A stretch of DNA of 64,000 nucleotides from Chitinophaga sp. MM2321 (lineage in GTDB: Bacteria; Bacteroidota; Bacteroidia; Chitinophagales; Chitinophagaceae), in NCBI RefSeq assembly GCF_964033635.1, contig NZ_OZ035533.1, positions 2,542,001 through 2,606,000 on the forward strand, read 5' to 3'. The notes below the pieces were generated by a model. It had not been told where the DNA came from. It saw only the letters and a list, made by a program, of their open reading frames with translations, and searched no databases. A program made the position numbers and the translations under genes. Below are positions 1 through 9,796 of this stretch, piece after piece (the first letter of the stretch is position 1; each line of letters opens with the position of its first letter).

Positions 1-419
1 AGTTCTCCCAGTTTATCTTCCCGTAATAATTTCCCTGTTTGCGGGTCCAGTACCAGCCGGAAGAATACCGGTGTATATTTTACAATCTGTTGCAGAAAGA
101 CAACCGGTTGCCCGTTTATTTCATAGATACCATCTATTTCTGTAGACTCCAGATCAGCCGCATTCCACTGTGTTCCTCCTACAATGCTATCCATTGCTAC
201 CAGCTCCCGCTGCGGGTTGTAAACGCTTATGCGGATGCCCTCCTTCTTTGAAAAATGCAGGTAGACGGTATTACCGTTTTTCAGTTGCATTAATTTATCC
301 CATCCATCGCCAGGTTCCTCAAACGACGGCCCCAATGTAACAATGGGTACCTGTGCTGATAACGTTATGATCCCTGCGCACAACAGCAATAGTAAAAAGG
401 CTGGTCTGAAGTAGTTCAT
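1..419 (-). CDS. Secreted protein of unknown function, 3' end outside window
   Basis: The minus-strand frame starting at the ATG at 419 stays open to base 1, so at least 139 residues are present and the C-terminus lies outside the window. The N-terminus is a clear signal peptide: short charged start, a run of leucines (FLLLLLCAG), then a cleavage region near residue 20 (LSAQVP). The mature part looks like beta-rich secreted material (LVAMDSIVGGTQW, GIYEINGQPVVFLQQ). I do not recognise a family. It lies 125 bases downstream of the metal efflux operon on the same strand but has its own promoter-like site at 441-448, so it need not belong to that operon. Confidence 0.6.
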   Translation of the reverse strand, partial: MNYFRPAFLLLLLCAGIITLSAQVPIVTLGPSFEEPGDGWDKLMQLKNGNTVYLHFSKKEGIRISVYNPQRELVAMDSIVGGTQWNAADLESTEIDGIYEINGQPVVFLQQIVKYTPVFFRLVLDPQTGKLLREDKLGE

Positions 420-440
420 TTTTACATAAATTAATAATTT

Positions 441-448
441 CAAATATA
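441..448 (-). promoter_or_regulatory. Bacteroidota -7 promoter element
   Basis: On the minus strand this reads TATATTTG, an exact match to TAnnTTTG. It lies 21 bases before the ATG at 419, giving a leader of roughly 15 nt. No good TTG -33 element was seen. The site overlaps a 9-bp inverted repeat (TTTTACATA at 420-428, TATGTAAAA at 447-455) that could be an operator or a short terminator of the efflux operon. Confidence 0.4.
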
Positions 449-544
449 TGTAAAAAATAACTATGATTGAGATGATTTTAGGGAAGCCGCTCCAGACCCG
501 GACCTCCTTCCCTATCCATCCTGAAAATCAACAGCATACTGCTC

Positions 545-1723
545 CTAATGACCTTCATGTTCTCCGCTGTTCTTCATCTTCGCCAACAGGTCATAAGCGC
601 CTGTTATCACAACTGTTTTATCGGGTATGTCATCCCGGAAGATCACTTCCGTATAGCCTTGCTCGTTATTTCCCAGTTGTACTTCCCGCATGGTAAAATG
701 ATGGAGGCTATCTGTACCGGCGTCCTTTACAAATACATAGGATTTGTTTTCAAAATTAATGACAGCTGTTTCCGGCAGGGCTTTTACCTGCGCTTTGCCG
801 GTTTCAATCATCGCCTGCAGGTAGGCGCCGGGGAGTAACTGTGCATCCTCTTTATCCAGGTGGCAATGCACCCTGACAGTGCGCTCCGCGCTGATTTCAC
901 GGCCTATAAGATGCACGGTGGCAGTACGTTCTGTAGATTCATTCGCCAGGGTAAACCTGACGGGCTGTCCTATTTTTAATTTTGGAACATCCTTTTCAAA
1001 CACGGTCAGCTCCGCATGTAAATGCTCCGTATTTACAATTCTGAAAAGGATGTCTGCCGGATTGACGAACTGTCCCAGGTTGACATTCACCTGTGTCACA
1101 TATCCGCTGATAGGCGCATAGATATTGACAGATCGTTGCATGTTACCTTTTTCAAGGGAAGGGATATTGATATTCAGTAAAGACAATTTCTCGCGGAGTC
1201 CTTTCTCTTTCGCTTGTAAGGATTGAAAAGAAGCCTTAGCCAGTTGCACCGTTTTTAAGGCATTTACATTTTCACGCGATAATTCCTGCTGCCGCTCATA
1301 CTCCACGGTGGCATATTCCAGCTGACTTTTTATATCGAGATAATCCTGTTGCAGTTGGATATAGTCGAGGTTCTCCATAACCGCAATTACCTGTCCCTGT
1401 TTTACAGCCATGCCCTGGAGCAAAGTCGTGTTTTTGATGAAGCCGCCCATTGGTACAGATACGCTCACCAGCTGTTGTGGTGGTACATCCAGGAAGCCAT
1501 TCACTTTTATGGCGCCACTGATCTGCCGTGGCTCCGGTACGCCATAAGTGATTCCCGCCATTTTGAATTGTGCAGGGGTAAGCTCCACGGTATTCGTCGC
1601 TTCTTCCCCATGGTCATGGGCTTCCTCTTTACCAGGTACTGATTGGCTGCCACAGGACACAAAGGCCACCGAAAAACAGAGCAGTATAACGGAAAGGGAT
1701 ATATGTTTATTGATGAATTGCAT
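545..1723 (-). CDS. Periplasmic adaptor (membrane fusion) lipoprotein of heavy-metal RND efflux system
   Basis: 392 residues. The N-terminus is a lipoprotein signal with lipobox FVSC (Cys24), so the mature protein should be tethered to the inner membrane facing the periplasm. A His/Glu-rich stretch follows (AHDHGEE) and the C-terminus ends GEHEGH; both could bind metal. The middle is a typical HlyD/CusB adaptor: barrel-sandwich hybrid halves (GFLDVPPQQLVSVSVP, IYAPISGYVTQVNVNLGQ) flank a helical hairpin at about residues 120-185, followed by a beta-barrel domain. It is the last gene of the operon pump, channel, adaptor, 12 bases after the channel gene. Role: links the RND pump to the outer-membrane channel. 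The exact metal cannot be read from this subunit. Confidence 0.88.
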   Translation of the reverse strand: MQFINKHISLSVILLCFSVAFVSCGSQSVPGKEEAHDHGEEATNTVELTPAQFKMAGITYGVPEPRQISGAIKVNGFLDVPPQQLVSVSVPMGGFIKNTTLLQGMAVKQGQVIAVMENLDYIQLQQDYLDIKSQLEYATVEYERQQELSRENVNALKTVQLAKASFQSLQAKEKGLREKLSLLNINIPSLEKGNMQRSVNIYAPISGYVTQVNVNLGQFVNPADILFRIVNTEHLHAELTVFEKDVPKLKIGQPVRFTLANESTERTATVHLIGREISAERTVRVHCHLDKEDAQLLPGAYLQAMIETGKAQVKALPETAVINFENKSYVFVKDAGTDSLHHFTMREVQLGNNEQGYTEVIFRDDIPDKTVVITGAYDLLAKMKNSGEHEGH

Positions 1724-1735
1724 GATAATAATTTT

Positions 1736-2980
1736 TTAAAGTTGATGACCTGCGAGATAAGCGATATATAACTCGGCCTGTCTCGCATCGGTACGTGCCG
1801 ACAGATATCCCTGACGGGTAGTCATCACGTGTTCCAGGTTTAGAAAATACTCCGCATACCCGATATCACCGGTGGTAAAGGCTTTAGCGGTTTGTTGCAG
1901 CAACTGATCGGCATTTGGCAGCGCCGTTTGATGGTAATAATCCAGGCTGTTGCGTTGCTTGATATACTGCTGTACTGCTTGCTGGTATTGGCTTTGCAAT
2001 TGTATCACACTATTGTCGTAGTATAATCCTGCTGCCAGCTGCTGCTGCTCTTCTGCTCTTACCCTGGCTTTCATGGGGCCCAGCCATACGGGTATAGCCA
2101 GTCCTACATGAAATCCCTGGAAGCGGTTACTGTTGGTCGCCAACGGCATTCCTGAAGCATTGAGCGCACTGCCAATGAGTGACTGGTTAAAATACCCCAG
2201 GGTAATGTCTGGCAGTATGGAAGCACTGAATACCTTTTTCTGTTTTTCCGCAATGGTTACCTGTTGCTTGAAATAACGCAGCCGGGGATTGTTTTCCACC
2301 GCGAGCGAATCATTTGCCAGGACGGTGTTACCTACCGGGATCTCTGTGGTTACAATAGTTATAGCCGTATCACTTCCCGTCAATGCCTGTAAGCGCGACA
2401 TAAAGATCTGCTGGTCTGCATCGTTCTGACGCAACTGGTTCCGGACGTCCTGTAATCTTCCTTCGGCAGCTGTTTTCTCCAGCAACCGGCTTTCACCAGT
2501 CTTGTACCGCAGGTCCGCACTACGGGCAAAGCTGGTAAACAGGCTGTCCTGCTGCATCAGCAGGCCGTGTAACTCGTGTTGATATAGTAGCTGTACATAC
2601 ACCTGCTTCACCTGGTAAACCAGTTCCTGCTGTGTGGTTGCTTTTTCCCACACGGCTTTTTCCACCTGTGCTTCATTCAATGCTTTTTTTGCACCAAATA
2701 CCGAAGGGAAAGGAATGGTTTGCGTGATGCTATAGTTGTTGTCATTTTTTATGTAGCTGTTTACCTGCCCATATTGCAGGCCCAGCTGCATTTTGGGTAG
2801 CTCCGCGCTGGTTTTGGTAATATCACGGTAATAGGCCACGGAAGCGTCGGCCGATTTCAATCCTTTATTTTGTTGCAGCGCCAATTGCACTGCCTGTTCC
2901 ATTGTCAGTGGCTGCGATTGCGATTGCGCGAAAGCAGCGAAAGGACATAACAGCCATATTATGATGGTACGTAATTTCAT
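1736..2980 (-). CDS. TolC-family outer-membrane efflux channel (CzcC-like)
   Basis: 414 residues with a signal peptide (LLCPFAAFAQS) and the alpha-helical, Gln/Ala-rich repeats of outer-membrane efflux proteins. The N-terminal motif LTMEQAVQLALQQNKGL is the usual first helix of the family, and a second OEP repeat begins near residue 225 (NPRLRYFKQQVTIAEKQKK). Its ATG overlaps the TGA of the upstream pump gene by 4 bases (ATGA), which indicates translational coupling. It should form the trimeric outer-membrane exit duct of the tripartite system. Confidence 0.88.
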   Translation of the reverse strand: MKLRTIIIWLLCPFAAFAQSQSQPLTMEQAVQLALQQNKGLKSADASVAYYRDITKTSAELPKMQLGLQYGQVNSYIKNDNNYSITQTIPFPSVFGAKKALNEAQVEKAVWEKATTQQELVYQVKQVYVQLLYQHELHGLLMQQDSLFTSFARSADLRYKTGESRLLEKTAAEGRLQDVRNQLRQNDADQQIFMSRLQALTGSDTAITIVTTEIPVGNTVLANDSLAVENNPRLRYFKQQVTIAEKQKKVFSASILPDITLGYFNQSLIGSALNASGMPLATNSNRFQGFHVGLAIPVWLGPMKARVRAEEQQQLAAGLYYDNSVIQLQSQYQQAVQQYIKQRNSLDYYHQTALPNADQLLQQTAKAFTTGDIGYAEYFLNLEHVMTTRQGYLSARTDARQAELYIAYLAGHQL

Positions 2981-5900
2981 GCGTTGCGTTTTTTGAAAGC
3001 ATTTTCAAAGTAGATATATAAACAGGGCAACACCAGCAGCGTGAGTAAAGTGGATGTTATTAATCCACCTATCACAACGGTAGCCAGCGGGCGTTGTACC
3101 TCTGCACCTGCGCTGTAGGCAAGCGCCATCGGCAGAAAGCCCAATGAAGCCACGAGGGCTGTCATTAACACAGGGCGTAAGCGTATAGCCGTTCCCTTTA
3201 GTACAATATTATTCAGGTCTGTTTCCCCTTCCGCCTTCAGGCGGTTGAATTCTCCAATCAGCACCATACCATTCAACACGGCCACGCCAAACAAAGCAAT
3301 GAAGCCTACGCCTGCGGAGATACTGAAAGGCATTCCACGAAGCAGCAGCGCAAACACCCCGCCTATGGCGGCCATGGGAATAGCCGTGAAGATGAGCAAC
3401 GACTGCTTTACGGAATGAAAAGTGAAGTACAGCAATACAAAAATGAGCAGTAGCGCAACAGGCACGGCAATGGCTAAACGTGCATTTGCTTCACGGAGGT
3501 TTTCAAATTGCCCGCCGTAACGGATAAAATAACCCGTGGGTAGTTTTACTTCTTTATCAATAGCCGCTTCAATGTCTTTTACCACACTGGCAATGTCGCG
3601 CCCACGTACGTTGAAGCCCACAATGATGCGGCGTTTGGCGTCTTCCCGTTGCACCTGGTTTGGTCCCGTGCTCATTTCTACTTTGGCCAGTTGTTGTAAT
3701 GGTACCTGGTTTCCCGATGGTGTAGTGATGTAAAGGTTTTGTACATCCGTGATATCCCGGCGGTTCTGCTGATCCAGTCTTACCACGAGATCAAAACGCT
3801 TCTCTCCTTCATATACAAGGCCGGCACTTTGCCCTGCGAAAGCCGTATTGATAGCCTGGTTGATGGTAGCAATATCCAATCCGTACTGGGCTACTTTATT
3901 CCGGTCTGCCGATACTACGATCTGCTGCAACCCGCCGGTTTGTTCTACATATAAGTCGCGGGCGCCATCTGTACGATTTACGATACCGCCTATCTTCTGT
4001 GCCAGGGAAGCTAATGTGGGCAGGTCTTCTCCAAAAATCTTTATTCCGACATCCTGCCGTACCCCGGATATCAGCTCATTAAAGCGCAGCTGGATAGGTT
4101 GGGAAAAGCCAAAGCTCACGCCTGGTATGGCTTCCAGGGCTTCCTGCATTTTATTGGCCAGTTCTTCCCTGCTGCGGGCGCTGGTCCACTCCTTCTTTGG
4201 TTTCAGCAATATGGTAAGGTCGCAGGCTTCCATGGGCATGGGGTCTGTAGGGATTTCCGCCGCACCAATTTTACCTATCACCTCTTTTACTTCCGGGAAT
4301 TGTTTTAGCAGGATATCGGAAGCCTTGCTCACCTTATCGATGGTTTCAGATAAGGAACTCCCTGTAAGCAAGCGGGTTTCCACCGCAAAATCGCCTTCTT
4401 CCAGCGTGGGAATAAATTCACCGCCCATCCTGCTGAACAGGAACAGCGCCAACACAAAAAGAGCCACTGAAATACCTGTTACCAGGGCTTTTGCACGTAA
4501 GGTTGCCTTTATAACGGGATCGTATATACGATGAAAGAAACGCATGATGCGATCAGAAACAGTGACTTTATTCCGTAGATCTTTATGAAGAAATAAAGCC
4601 GCCATCATGGGTACGTAGGTGAGTGACAGGATAAATGCTCCCAGGATCGCAAGAGAAACCGTTTGCGCCATAGGGCGGAACATCTTCCCTTCAATGCCCA
4701 CCAATGCCAGGATAGGCAGATAAACGATCAGGATGATGATTTCCCCAAACGCTGCGGTATTGCGTATTTTGCTGGCAGCACTATATACTTCCTCATCCAT
4801 TTCCTGTTGTGATAAACGCAGGATACCAGCACCTTTATTTTTACCGGAGAGATGATGTAAAGTAGCTTCCACTATGATCACGGCGCCATCTACAATCAGT
4901 CCGAAGTCAATGGCACCCAGGCTCATCAGGTTGCCCGTTACACCGAATAACTTCATCATGGCAATGGCGAATAGCATCGCCAGCGGAATAACAGAGGCTA
5001 CAATCAGCCCTGCCCGCATGTTTCCCAGGAAGAGCACCAACACGAAAATAACGATCAGGGCGCCTTCAATGAGATTCTTCTGTACAGTGCCCATAGCACG
5101 CCCCACAAACTCGCTGCGGTCCAGGAAAGGTTCTATCACTACGCCTTCAGGTAGTGTTTTACGGATCTGTTCCATGCGCGCTTTTACCGCCTTCACCACC
5201 TCCTGCGAATTCTTCCCTTTCAGCATCATCACAATACCGCCTACGGCCTCCCCATCCGCATTGCGGGTAAGTGCCCCATAACGGTTGGCATTGCCGATCT
5301 GCACGGTAGCGATATCCCTGATCAGCACAGGCAATCCATTGGGAATATTTTTTACCACAATCCTTTCTATATCAGCCAGGCTGCTGATCAATCCTTCACT
5401 ACGGATGAAATAAGCGTTTGGTTTCTTATCAATATAAGCACCACCGGTATTCTGGTTATTTCTTTCCAGCGCGCTAAATACCTCCGCAATACTTAGGTTG
5501 TAACTCCGCAATTTATCGGGGTTCAGGGATACTTCATATTGCTTCAGTAAACCGCCGAAGCTATTGACTTCCGCCACACCGGGCGTTCCGAGCAACTGCC
5601 GGCGCACGTACCAGTCCTGGATCGTACGCAGCTCCCTGGTATTCATCTTTTCTTCATAACCTTTTTTCGGATGTACCACATATTGGTAAACCTCTCCCAG
5701 TCCACTGGACACCGGCGACATTTCGGGCGTACCAATACCGGGAGGAATGTTTGCTTTAGCCTCTCCCAGCTTTTCGTTTACCTGTTGTCGTGCCCAGTAA
5801 ATATCTACGTTATCATGAAATACGATGGTGACCACAGATAGTCCAAAGCGGGAAACAGAGCGGACTTCTTTCAGCTCAGGAATCACGGCCATGGTTTGTT

Positions 5901-6108
5901 CTATAGGAAAAGTGATCAGTCTTTCCACCTCCTGGGCTGCCAGGGATGGGGATTGCGTGATCACCTGTACCTGGTTGTTGGTGATATCGGGTACTGCATC
6001 TACGGGTAGCCGTGTGAGTGAGAAGATGCCCCACACCAGCAGGGCAAGTGTGAACACCCCTACAATAAGTTTGTTTCTGATGGAGAAACGAATAATTTTA
6101 TCCAGCAT
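2977..6108 (-). CDS. Heavy-metal efflux RND transporter, CzcA-like
   Basis: 1043 residues if translation starts at the ATG at 6108 (MLDKIIRFSIRNK), the usual start of this family; the frame extends 20 codons upstream without family-like sequence. It has the RND architecture: TM1, periplasmic porter/docking domain, TM2-6, TM7, second porter domain, TM8-12. TM4 carries DFGLIVDGAVIIVE with Asp401, Asp407 and Glu414. These correspond to the proton-relay/metal residues of CzcA (DFG-x3-DGA-x5-E), whereas monovalent-copper CusA pumps lack this D/D/E set. I infer export of divalent cations such as Co, Zn, Cd or Ni. First of three overlapping or closely spaced efflux genes. Confidence 0.93.
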   Translation of the reverse strand: MLDKIIRFSIRNKLIVGVFTLALLVWGIFSLTRLPVDAVPDITNNQVQVITQSPSLAAQEVERLITFPIEQTMAVIPELKEVRSVSRFGLSVVTIVFHDNVDIYWARQQVNEKLGEAKANIPPGIGTPEMSPVSSGLGEVYQYVVHPKKGYEEKMNTRELRTIQDWYVRRQLLGTPGVAEVNSFGGLLKQYEVSLNPDKLRSYNLSIAEVFSALERNNQNTGGAYIDKKPNAYFIRSEGLISSLADIERIVVKNIPNGLPVLIRDIATVQIGNANRYGALTRNADGEAVGGIVMMLKGKNSQEVVKAVKARMEQIRKTLPEGVVIEPFLDRSEFVGRAMGTVQKNLIEGALIVIFVLVLFLGNMRAGLIVASVIPLAMLFAIAMMKLFGVTGNLMSLGAIDFGLIVDGAVIIVEATLHHLSGKNKGAGILRLSQQEMDEEVYSAASKIRNTAAFGEIIILIVYLPILALVGIEGKMFRPMAQTVSLAILGAFILSLTYVPMMAALFLHKDLRNKVTVSDRIMRFFHRIYDPVIKATLRAKALVTGISVALFVLALFLFSRMGGEFIPTLEEGDFAVETRLLTGSSLSETIDKVSKASDILLKQFPEVKEVIGKIGAAEIPTDPMPMEACDLTILLKPKKEWTSARSREELANKMQEALEAIPGVSFGFSQPIQLRFNELISGVRQDVGIKIFGEDLPTLASLAQKIGGIVNRTDGARDLYVEQTGGLQQIVVSADRNKVAQYGLDIATINQAINTAFAGQSAGLVYEGEKRFDLVVRLDQQNRRDITDVQNLYITTPSGNQVPLQQLAKVEMSTGPNQVQREDAKRRIIVGFNVRGRDIASVVKDIEAAIDKEVKLPTGYFIRYGGQFENLREANARLAIAVPVALLLIFVLLYFTFHSVKQSLLIFTAIPMAAIGGVFALLLRGMPFSISAGVGFIALFGVAVLNGMVLIGEFNRLKAEGETDLNNIVLKGTAIRLRPVLMTALVASLGFLPMALAYSAGAEVQRPLATVVIGGLITSTLLTLLVLPCLYIYFENAFKKRNA

Positions 6109-6205
6109 GATTGGTTTATATGAAATAAACAGACGTACTACAGCCATGGATGCACCGTATAAAGGCACACCATATGCTCATAGCAAAAACATCATTTAAT
6201 TAATA

Positions 6206-6520
6206 CTAAACCAGCTGTGGAGGTTGCCAGATGTTATCTGATAAAGCGGGAAGCGGGGCAAGAGGTAATGGTGGGTAACCGATCATGGTTTGCCTGCCGG
6301 AATAATTAAGCAGGATAACCGCTCCGGTTGTAATTTGTGTATTGCAGCAACTGCAAATGCATAAAGGTGAGCAATAGTCAGCATGCGCTTCATGTCCGCT
6401 CGGCGTGTCTGTATTTTCAATAGTGGTACTTTTAAGCAGCATGGCAGCACTGGCGTCGTTGCAGGGAATGCAGGACAACAGGATGATGTAGACGCTTAAT
6501 ATGTATACCAACCATTTCAT
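6206..6520 (-). CDS. DUF6660-like small protein upstream of metal efflux operon
   Basis: 104 residues from the ATG at 6520 (MKWLVYILSVYIILLSCIPC). The track frame starts 17 codons earlier, but this start gives the family-like hydrophobic N-terminus. It has a signal or anchor segment followed by a Cys/His-rich exported region (GHEAHADYCSPLCICSCCNTQ) that could bind metal, and a Pro-rich C-terminus. Small proteins of this shape commonly precede CzcA/CusA operons in Bacteroidota. The gap to the pump gene is 97 bases. I infer a periplasmic metal-binding accessory; this is untested. Confidence 0.65.
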   Translation of the reverse strand: MKWLVYILSVYIILLSCIPCNDASAAMLLKSTTIENTDTPSGHEAHADYCSPLCICSCCNTQITTGAVILLNYSGRQTMIGYPPLPLAPLPALSDNIWQPPQLV

Positions 6521-6624
6521 TTGTACAAATGTAAAAATTAATGAGAACATCATTTCAATAAAAAACTGCATCCCCGTTGCGTGTACGATGCCGGTATATT
6601 ACGATTTGTTGTTAAATTAGCTGC

Positions 6625-7320
6625 ATGAACTGTCTGATAGTAGACGATAACAAGATGGCCCGTACCGCCATGAACCAGTTGGCCAGCCACGTAGCGCACC
6701 TGCATATTGCAGGGGAGTGCAGCAGCGCCATGGAAGCATACAACCTCCTGCAGGAGGAAAAGATCGATCTGCTGCTGCTGGATATTGAAATGCCCGGCAT
6801 GAGCGGACTGGAATTAACCCGGAACCTGGGAAAGAAGCGTCCGGTCATCATCTTTACCACAGTTAACAAAGATTATGCAGTAGAAGCATTTGAATTGAAT
6901 GTGGCAGACTACCTGATCAAGCCCGTTAGCCCTGCCCGGTTTATCCAGGCCATTGAAAAAGCCAGGGAAATCCTTGACAGCAACAGCGGAGAGCTACAGG
7001 TATCCGAAACTGAATTTGTATTTATCCGCGACAACGGTGTTTTAAAAAGAATACGTACGGAAGAAATTCTCTTCATGGAAGCCATGGGCGATTATGTAAA
7101 ACTCTATACTGCACAGAAGTTCCATGCCATTCATACAACATTGAAAGCATTGGAAGAAAAGCTGTCGCCCTCCCGGTTCATGCGCGTACACCGCTCTTAT
7201 ATTGTGGCATTGGACAAGATAGAAATAATAGAAGACGGTAATATCATCATACAAAAAAATGCCATACCGGTGGCTGATACCTATAAAGCGGCGCTGAACA
7301 ATAAACTCAACCTGTTATAA
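6625..7320 (+). CDS. LytTR-family response regulator
   Basis: 231 residues. The receiver domain spans about 1-115: acidic pair Asp7-Asp8, phosphoacceptor Asp53 in LLLLDIEMPGMSG, conserved Thr in IIFTTV, and Lys99 in YLIKP. The LytTR DNA-binding domain spans about 130-231, with FMRVHRSYIVALDKI typical of the family. It is transcribed divergently from the efflux genes, about 100 bp apart. The kinase at 7453 lies 132 bases downstream on the same strand, but LytTR regulators usually pair with LytS-type kinases, so partnership with that hybrid kinase is uncertain. Confidence 0.9.
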   Translation: MNCLIVDDNKMARTAMNQLASHVAHLHIAGECSSAMEAYNLLQEEKIDLLLLDIEMPGMSGLELTRNLGKKRPVIIFTTVNKDYAVEAFELNVADYLIKPVSPARFIQAIEKAREILDSNSGELQVSETEFVFIRDNGVLKRIRTEEILFMEAMGDYVKLYTAQKFHAIHTTLKALEEKLSPSRFMRVHRSYIVALDKIEIIEDGNIIIQKNAIPVADTYKAALNNKLNLL

Positions 7321-7452
7321 TCACCCGGACGACAAATTGCCCATTTTGACCGATAGCTACTGCCTGTTGGGCCATTAGTTGCTTCAGAACGTCTTAAATA
7401 TTGTACTTTGAACCAGCTTTCCTATATCAGCGTTTATATGTATTAAACTGTC

Positions 7453-9651
7453 ATGCAGCCTAAAAGAATAAAATATTACCTCCTCGGCCTGTTTATCACC
7501 GGCATGATCTTATTCATAGTGCTGCAATTTAATTCCGCTAAAAACATCCGCAAACTTATTTCAGGAAATGAACAACTGCTGCAGGAACTCAATGTAAAAA
7601 ATGAGATGCAGAAGCTGCAAACGAATATGGCTAAAACGGACAGCAAAGTACGTGGCGCCGTTATTTCAAGAGATACACTGCATATTACCGGTATTGAAGC
7701 AGATATTGCCGTGATCAGGGCAGACCTGAAGGAAATCAACAAGATGGTGAAGAACGACAGTACAGACAAGCTGCTGACGCAACTCAACTACCTCGTGGAT
7801 GAGAAGAACAATTTCAATATGCTCGTGCTGGATACCTTCTACAGCACCGGGAAAATGGCTGCGGAGAAGATGATCAACAACCAGCGGGGTAAACGGCTGG
7901 GCGAGGCTATCACGGGTATTCTGCATCAACTGGACACTACGCGGCAAACGGAAGTAAACCGTACTGCAAACCTGATTGATACCAGCGGACAAAAAGCACA
8001 AAGCTGGGGATCGGTACTCGTTCTTTTCGCCTGTCTCACCAGCCTGCTGGCCTTTCTTTATATTACCAGCCGGATACATAAGCAGGAACAACTCATTGAA
8101 GCACTCGATGAGTCCCGACAGCAGGAAAAAAAGCTCGCTGCGGTAAAAGATCAGTTCCTGGCGAATATGAGCCATGAGATCCGTACACCGATGAATGCGG
8201 TGATGGGTTTTACTCACCTGTTACAGGCCCAGCCCCTGAATGAAAGATCACAGGAATATGTAAGCGCCATCGCAGGTGCGGGCAGGAACCTGCTGGAAAT
8301 TATCAACGACATCCTGGATATTTCGAAGATAGAATCCGGTATGATGCGCATAGAAGCAACGTCATTTAGTTTGCATGGAATACTGCATGCACTATACACC
8401 ATGTTCAGACCCAAGGCAGAAGAAAAACACCTGCAACTGACCGTAACAATCGATGACCAGGTGCCTGATCTCCTGTATGGAGACGGGATGCGGCTTACAC
8501 AGGTGCTGGTTAACCTTACCAGTAACGCCATTAAATTCACCTCAGAAGGCGCTGTTGATATTCACGTAGCCTGCATTAAAGCAGCAGGCAACATAGTTCG
8601 TATAGTATTCACCGTTAGAGATACCGGTATTGGCATCGAACCCGCCAAACTGGATAGTATCTTCGACCGGTTTAATCAGGCGGAAGCCTCTACCACACGC
8701 AAATACGGCGGCACCGGGCTTGGACTCACCATCGTAAAACAACTAATAGAATTACAGGACGGTACCATTACTGTTGAGAGCAAACCAGGCGCTGGCAGTA
8801 CTTTCAAGGTAGAACTACCTTATACACCCGGAGAGTTCCTGCCGGAAAACGGCGAAGGCAGCTATGCCGAGCATGACCCCTTGCCGCTTCATCCGGACGT
8901 ATGGCTGTTGGTAGCAGAAGATAACAGGATGAATCAAAACCTCCTCCGGCATTTATTGACCAGCTGGCAACTGCAATATAAAGTGGTGAACAATGGAAAG
9001 GAAGCCCTGCAAGCCATTGAAAAACAACATTTCGACCTGGTGCTGATGGATATACAAATGCCTGAAATGGACGGCTATACAGCCGTACAGAAGATCCGGC
9101 ATGAACTGCATTCAAATATTCCCGTAATAGCCATGACGGCACATGCAATGGCGGGCGAGCGGGATAAATGCCTCCAGATGGGGATGAGTGAATACATCTC
9201 CAAACCTATACAGGAAGATGACCTTTATCGCTTGATACAACTATATACAGGTAAGTCTGCCACCCAAACACTCCCGGCTTACCAGCACTATACGAGCGAA
9301 AACGGAACACCGCATCTCATCCGCATGCAATACCTCCAGGACCTTTCCAAAGGCAATAAAGCCTTTGAAAAAAACATGCTGGAGCAATTTATTTCCCAGC
9401 TGCCGGAAGATCTTTCCCTGTTGAAAAATGCTATTACCTCCAATGATGTTGCAGCCATCCGTGCAACAGCGCATAACCTTAAAACTACCGTGTCTTTTAC
9501 AGGACTGGAAATACACCTCTATCCCATCCTGGAACAACTGGAACACATAGATGAAAACAATTACAATGCAGCAGCAGTTACAGAATTGTTTAACACGCTG
9601 AAACAGCTGTGTTTACAGGCTATTCAGGAAGCTATAGACATTATATTATAG
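7453..9651 (+). CDS. Hybrid sensor histidine kinase with receiver and Hpt domains
   Basis: 732 residues. TM helix at about 8-26, periplasmic helical sensor at about 27-180, second TM at about 185-206, then a short coiled-coil. The HisKA domain has NMSHEIRTPMNAVMGF with His241. The HATPase domain has the N box NLTSNAIKF and G boxes DTGIGI and GGTGLGL. The receiver has Asp533 in LVLMDIQMPEMDG, and the C-terminal Hpt has His674 in AHNLKTTVSF. This is a complete His-Asp-His phosphorelay in one chain. With no further Asp-bearing output domain, the Hpt should pass phosphate to a separate regulator, possibly the LytTR protein just upstream. Confidence 0.92.
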   Translation: MQPKRIKYYLLGLFITGMILFIVLQFNSAKNIRKLISGNEQLLQELNVKNEMQKLQTNMAKTDSKVRGAVISRDTLHITGIEADIAVIRADLKEINKMVKNDSTDKLLTQLNYLVDEKNNFNMLVLDTFYSTGKMAAEKMINNQRGKRLGEAITGILHQLDTTRQTEVNRTANLIDTSGQKAQSWGSVLVLFACLTSLLAFLYITSRIHKQEQLIEALDESRQQEKKLAAVKDQFLANMSHEIRTPMNAVMGFTHLLQAQPLNERSQEYVSAIAGAGRNLLEIINDILDISKIESGMMRIEATSFSLHGILHALYTMFRPKAEEKHLQLTVTIDDQVPDLLYGDGMRLTQVLVNLTSNAIKFTSEGAVDIHVACIKAAGNIVRIVFTVRDTGIGIEPAKLDSIFDRFNQAEASTTRKYGGTGLGLTIVKQLIELQDGTITVESKPGAGSTFKVELPYTPGEFLPENGEGSYAEHDPLPLHPDVWLLVAEDNRMNQNLLRHLLTSWQLQYKVVNNGKEALQAIEKQHFDLVLMDIQMPEMDGYTAVQKIRHELHSNIPVIAMTAHAMAGERDKCLQMGMSEYISKPIQEDDLYRLIQLYTGKSATQTLPAYQHYTSENGTPHLIRMQYLQDLSKGNKAFEKNMLEQFISQLPEDLSLLKNAITSNDVAAIRATAHNLKTTVSFTGLEIHLYPILEQLEHIDENNYNAAAVTELFNTLKQLCLQAIQEAIDIIL

Positions 9652-9796
9652 TCCCTGCGACCGTTCATTTTTCCTTGTTCAACGACAGTAATTACCTGTT
9701 CACCGAAACTTCCCCAAACCACTTCTTCTTCGCATTACTTTTACAGTAGAAATTCAAAAACAAAAACTTCATTTAATCATTTAAAAAGACATTATC

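Noticed and set aside
3848..4534. 228-codon plus-strand frame inside the RND pump gene
   Set aside because: Antisense shadow of a well-supported gene; its sequence has no family-like features and uses the opposite strand's codon pattern.
6526..6533. TACATTTG promoter for the DUF6660 gene (minus strand)
   Set aside because: Exact -7 match, but it would place the transcript start on the start codon, and no properly spaced TTG -33 box was found. Left as chance or a leaderless possibility.
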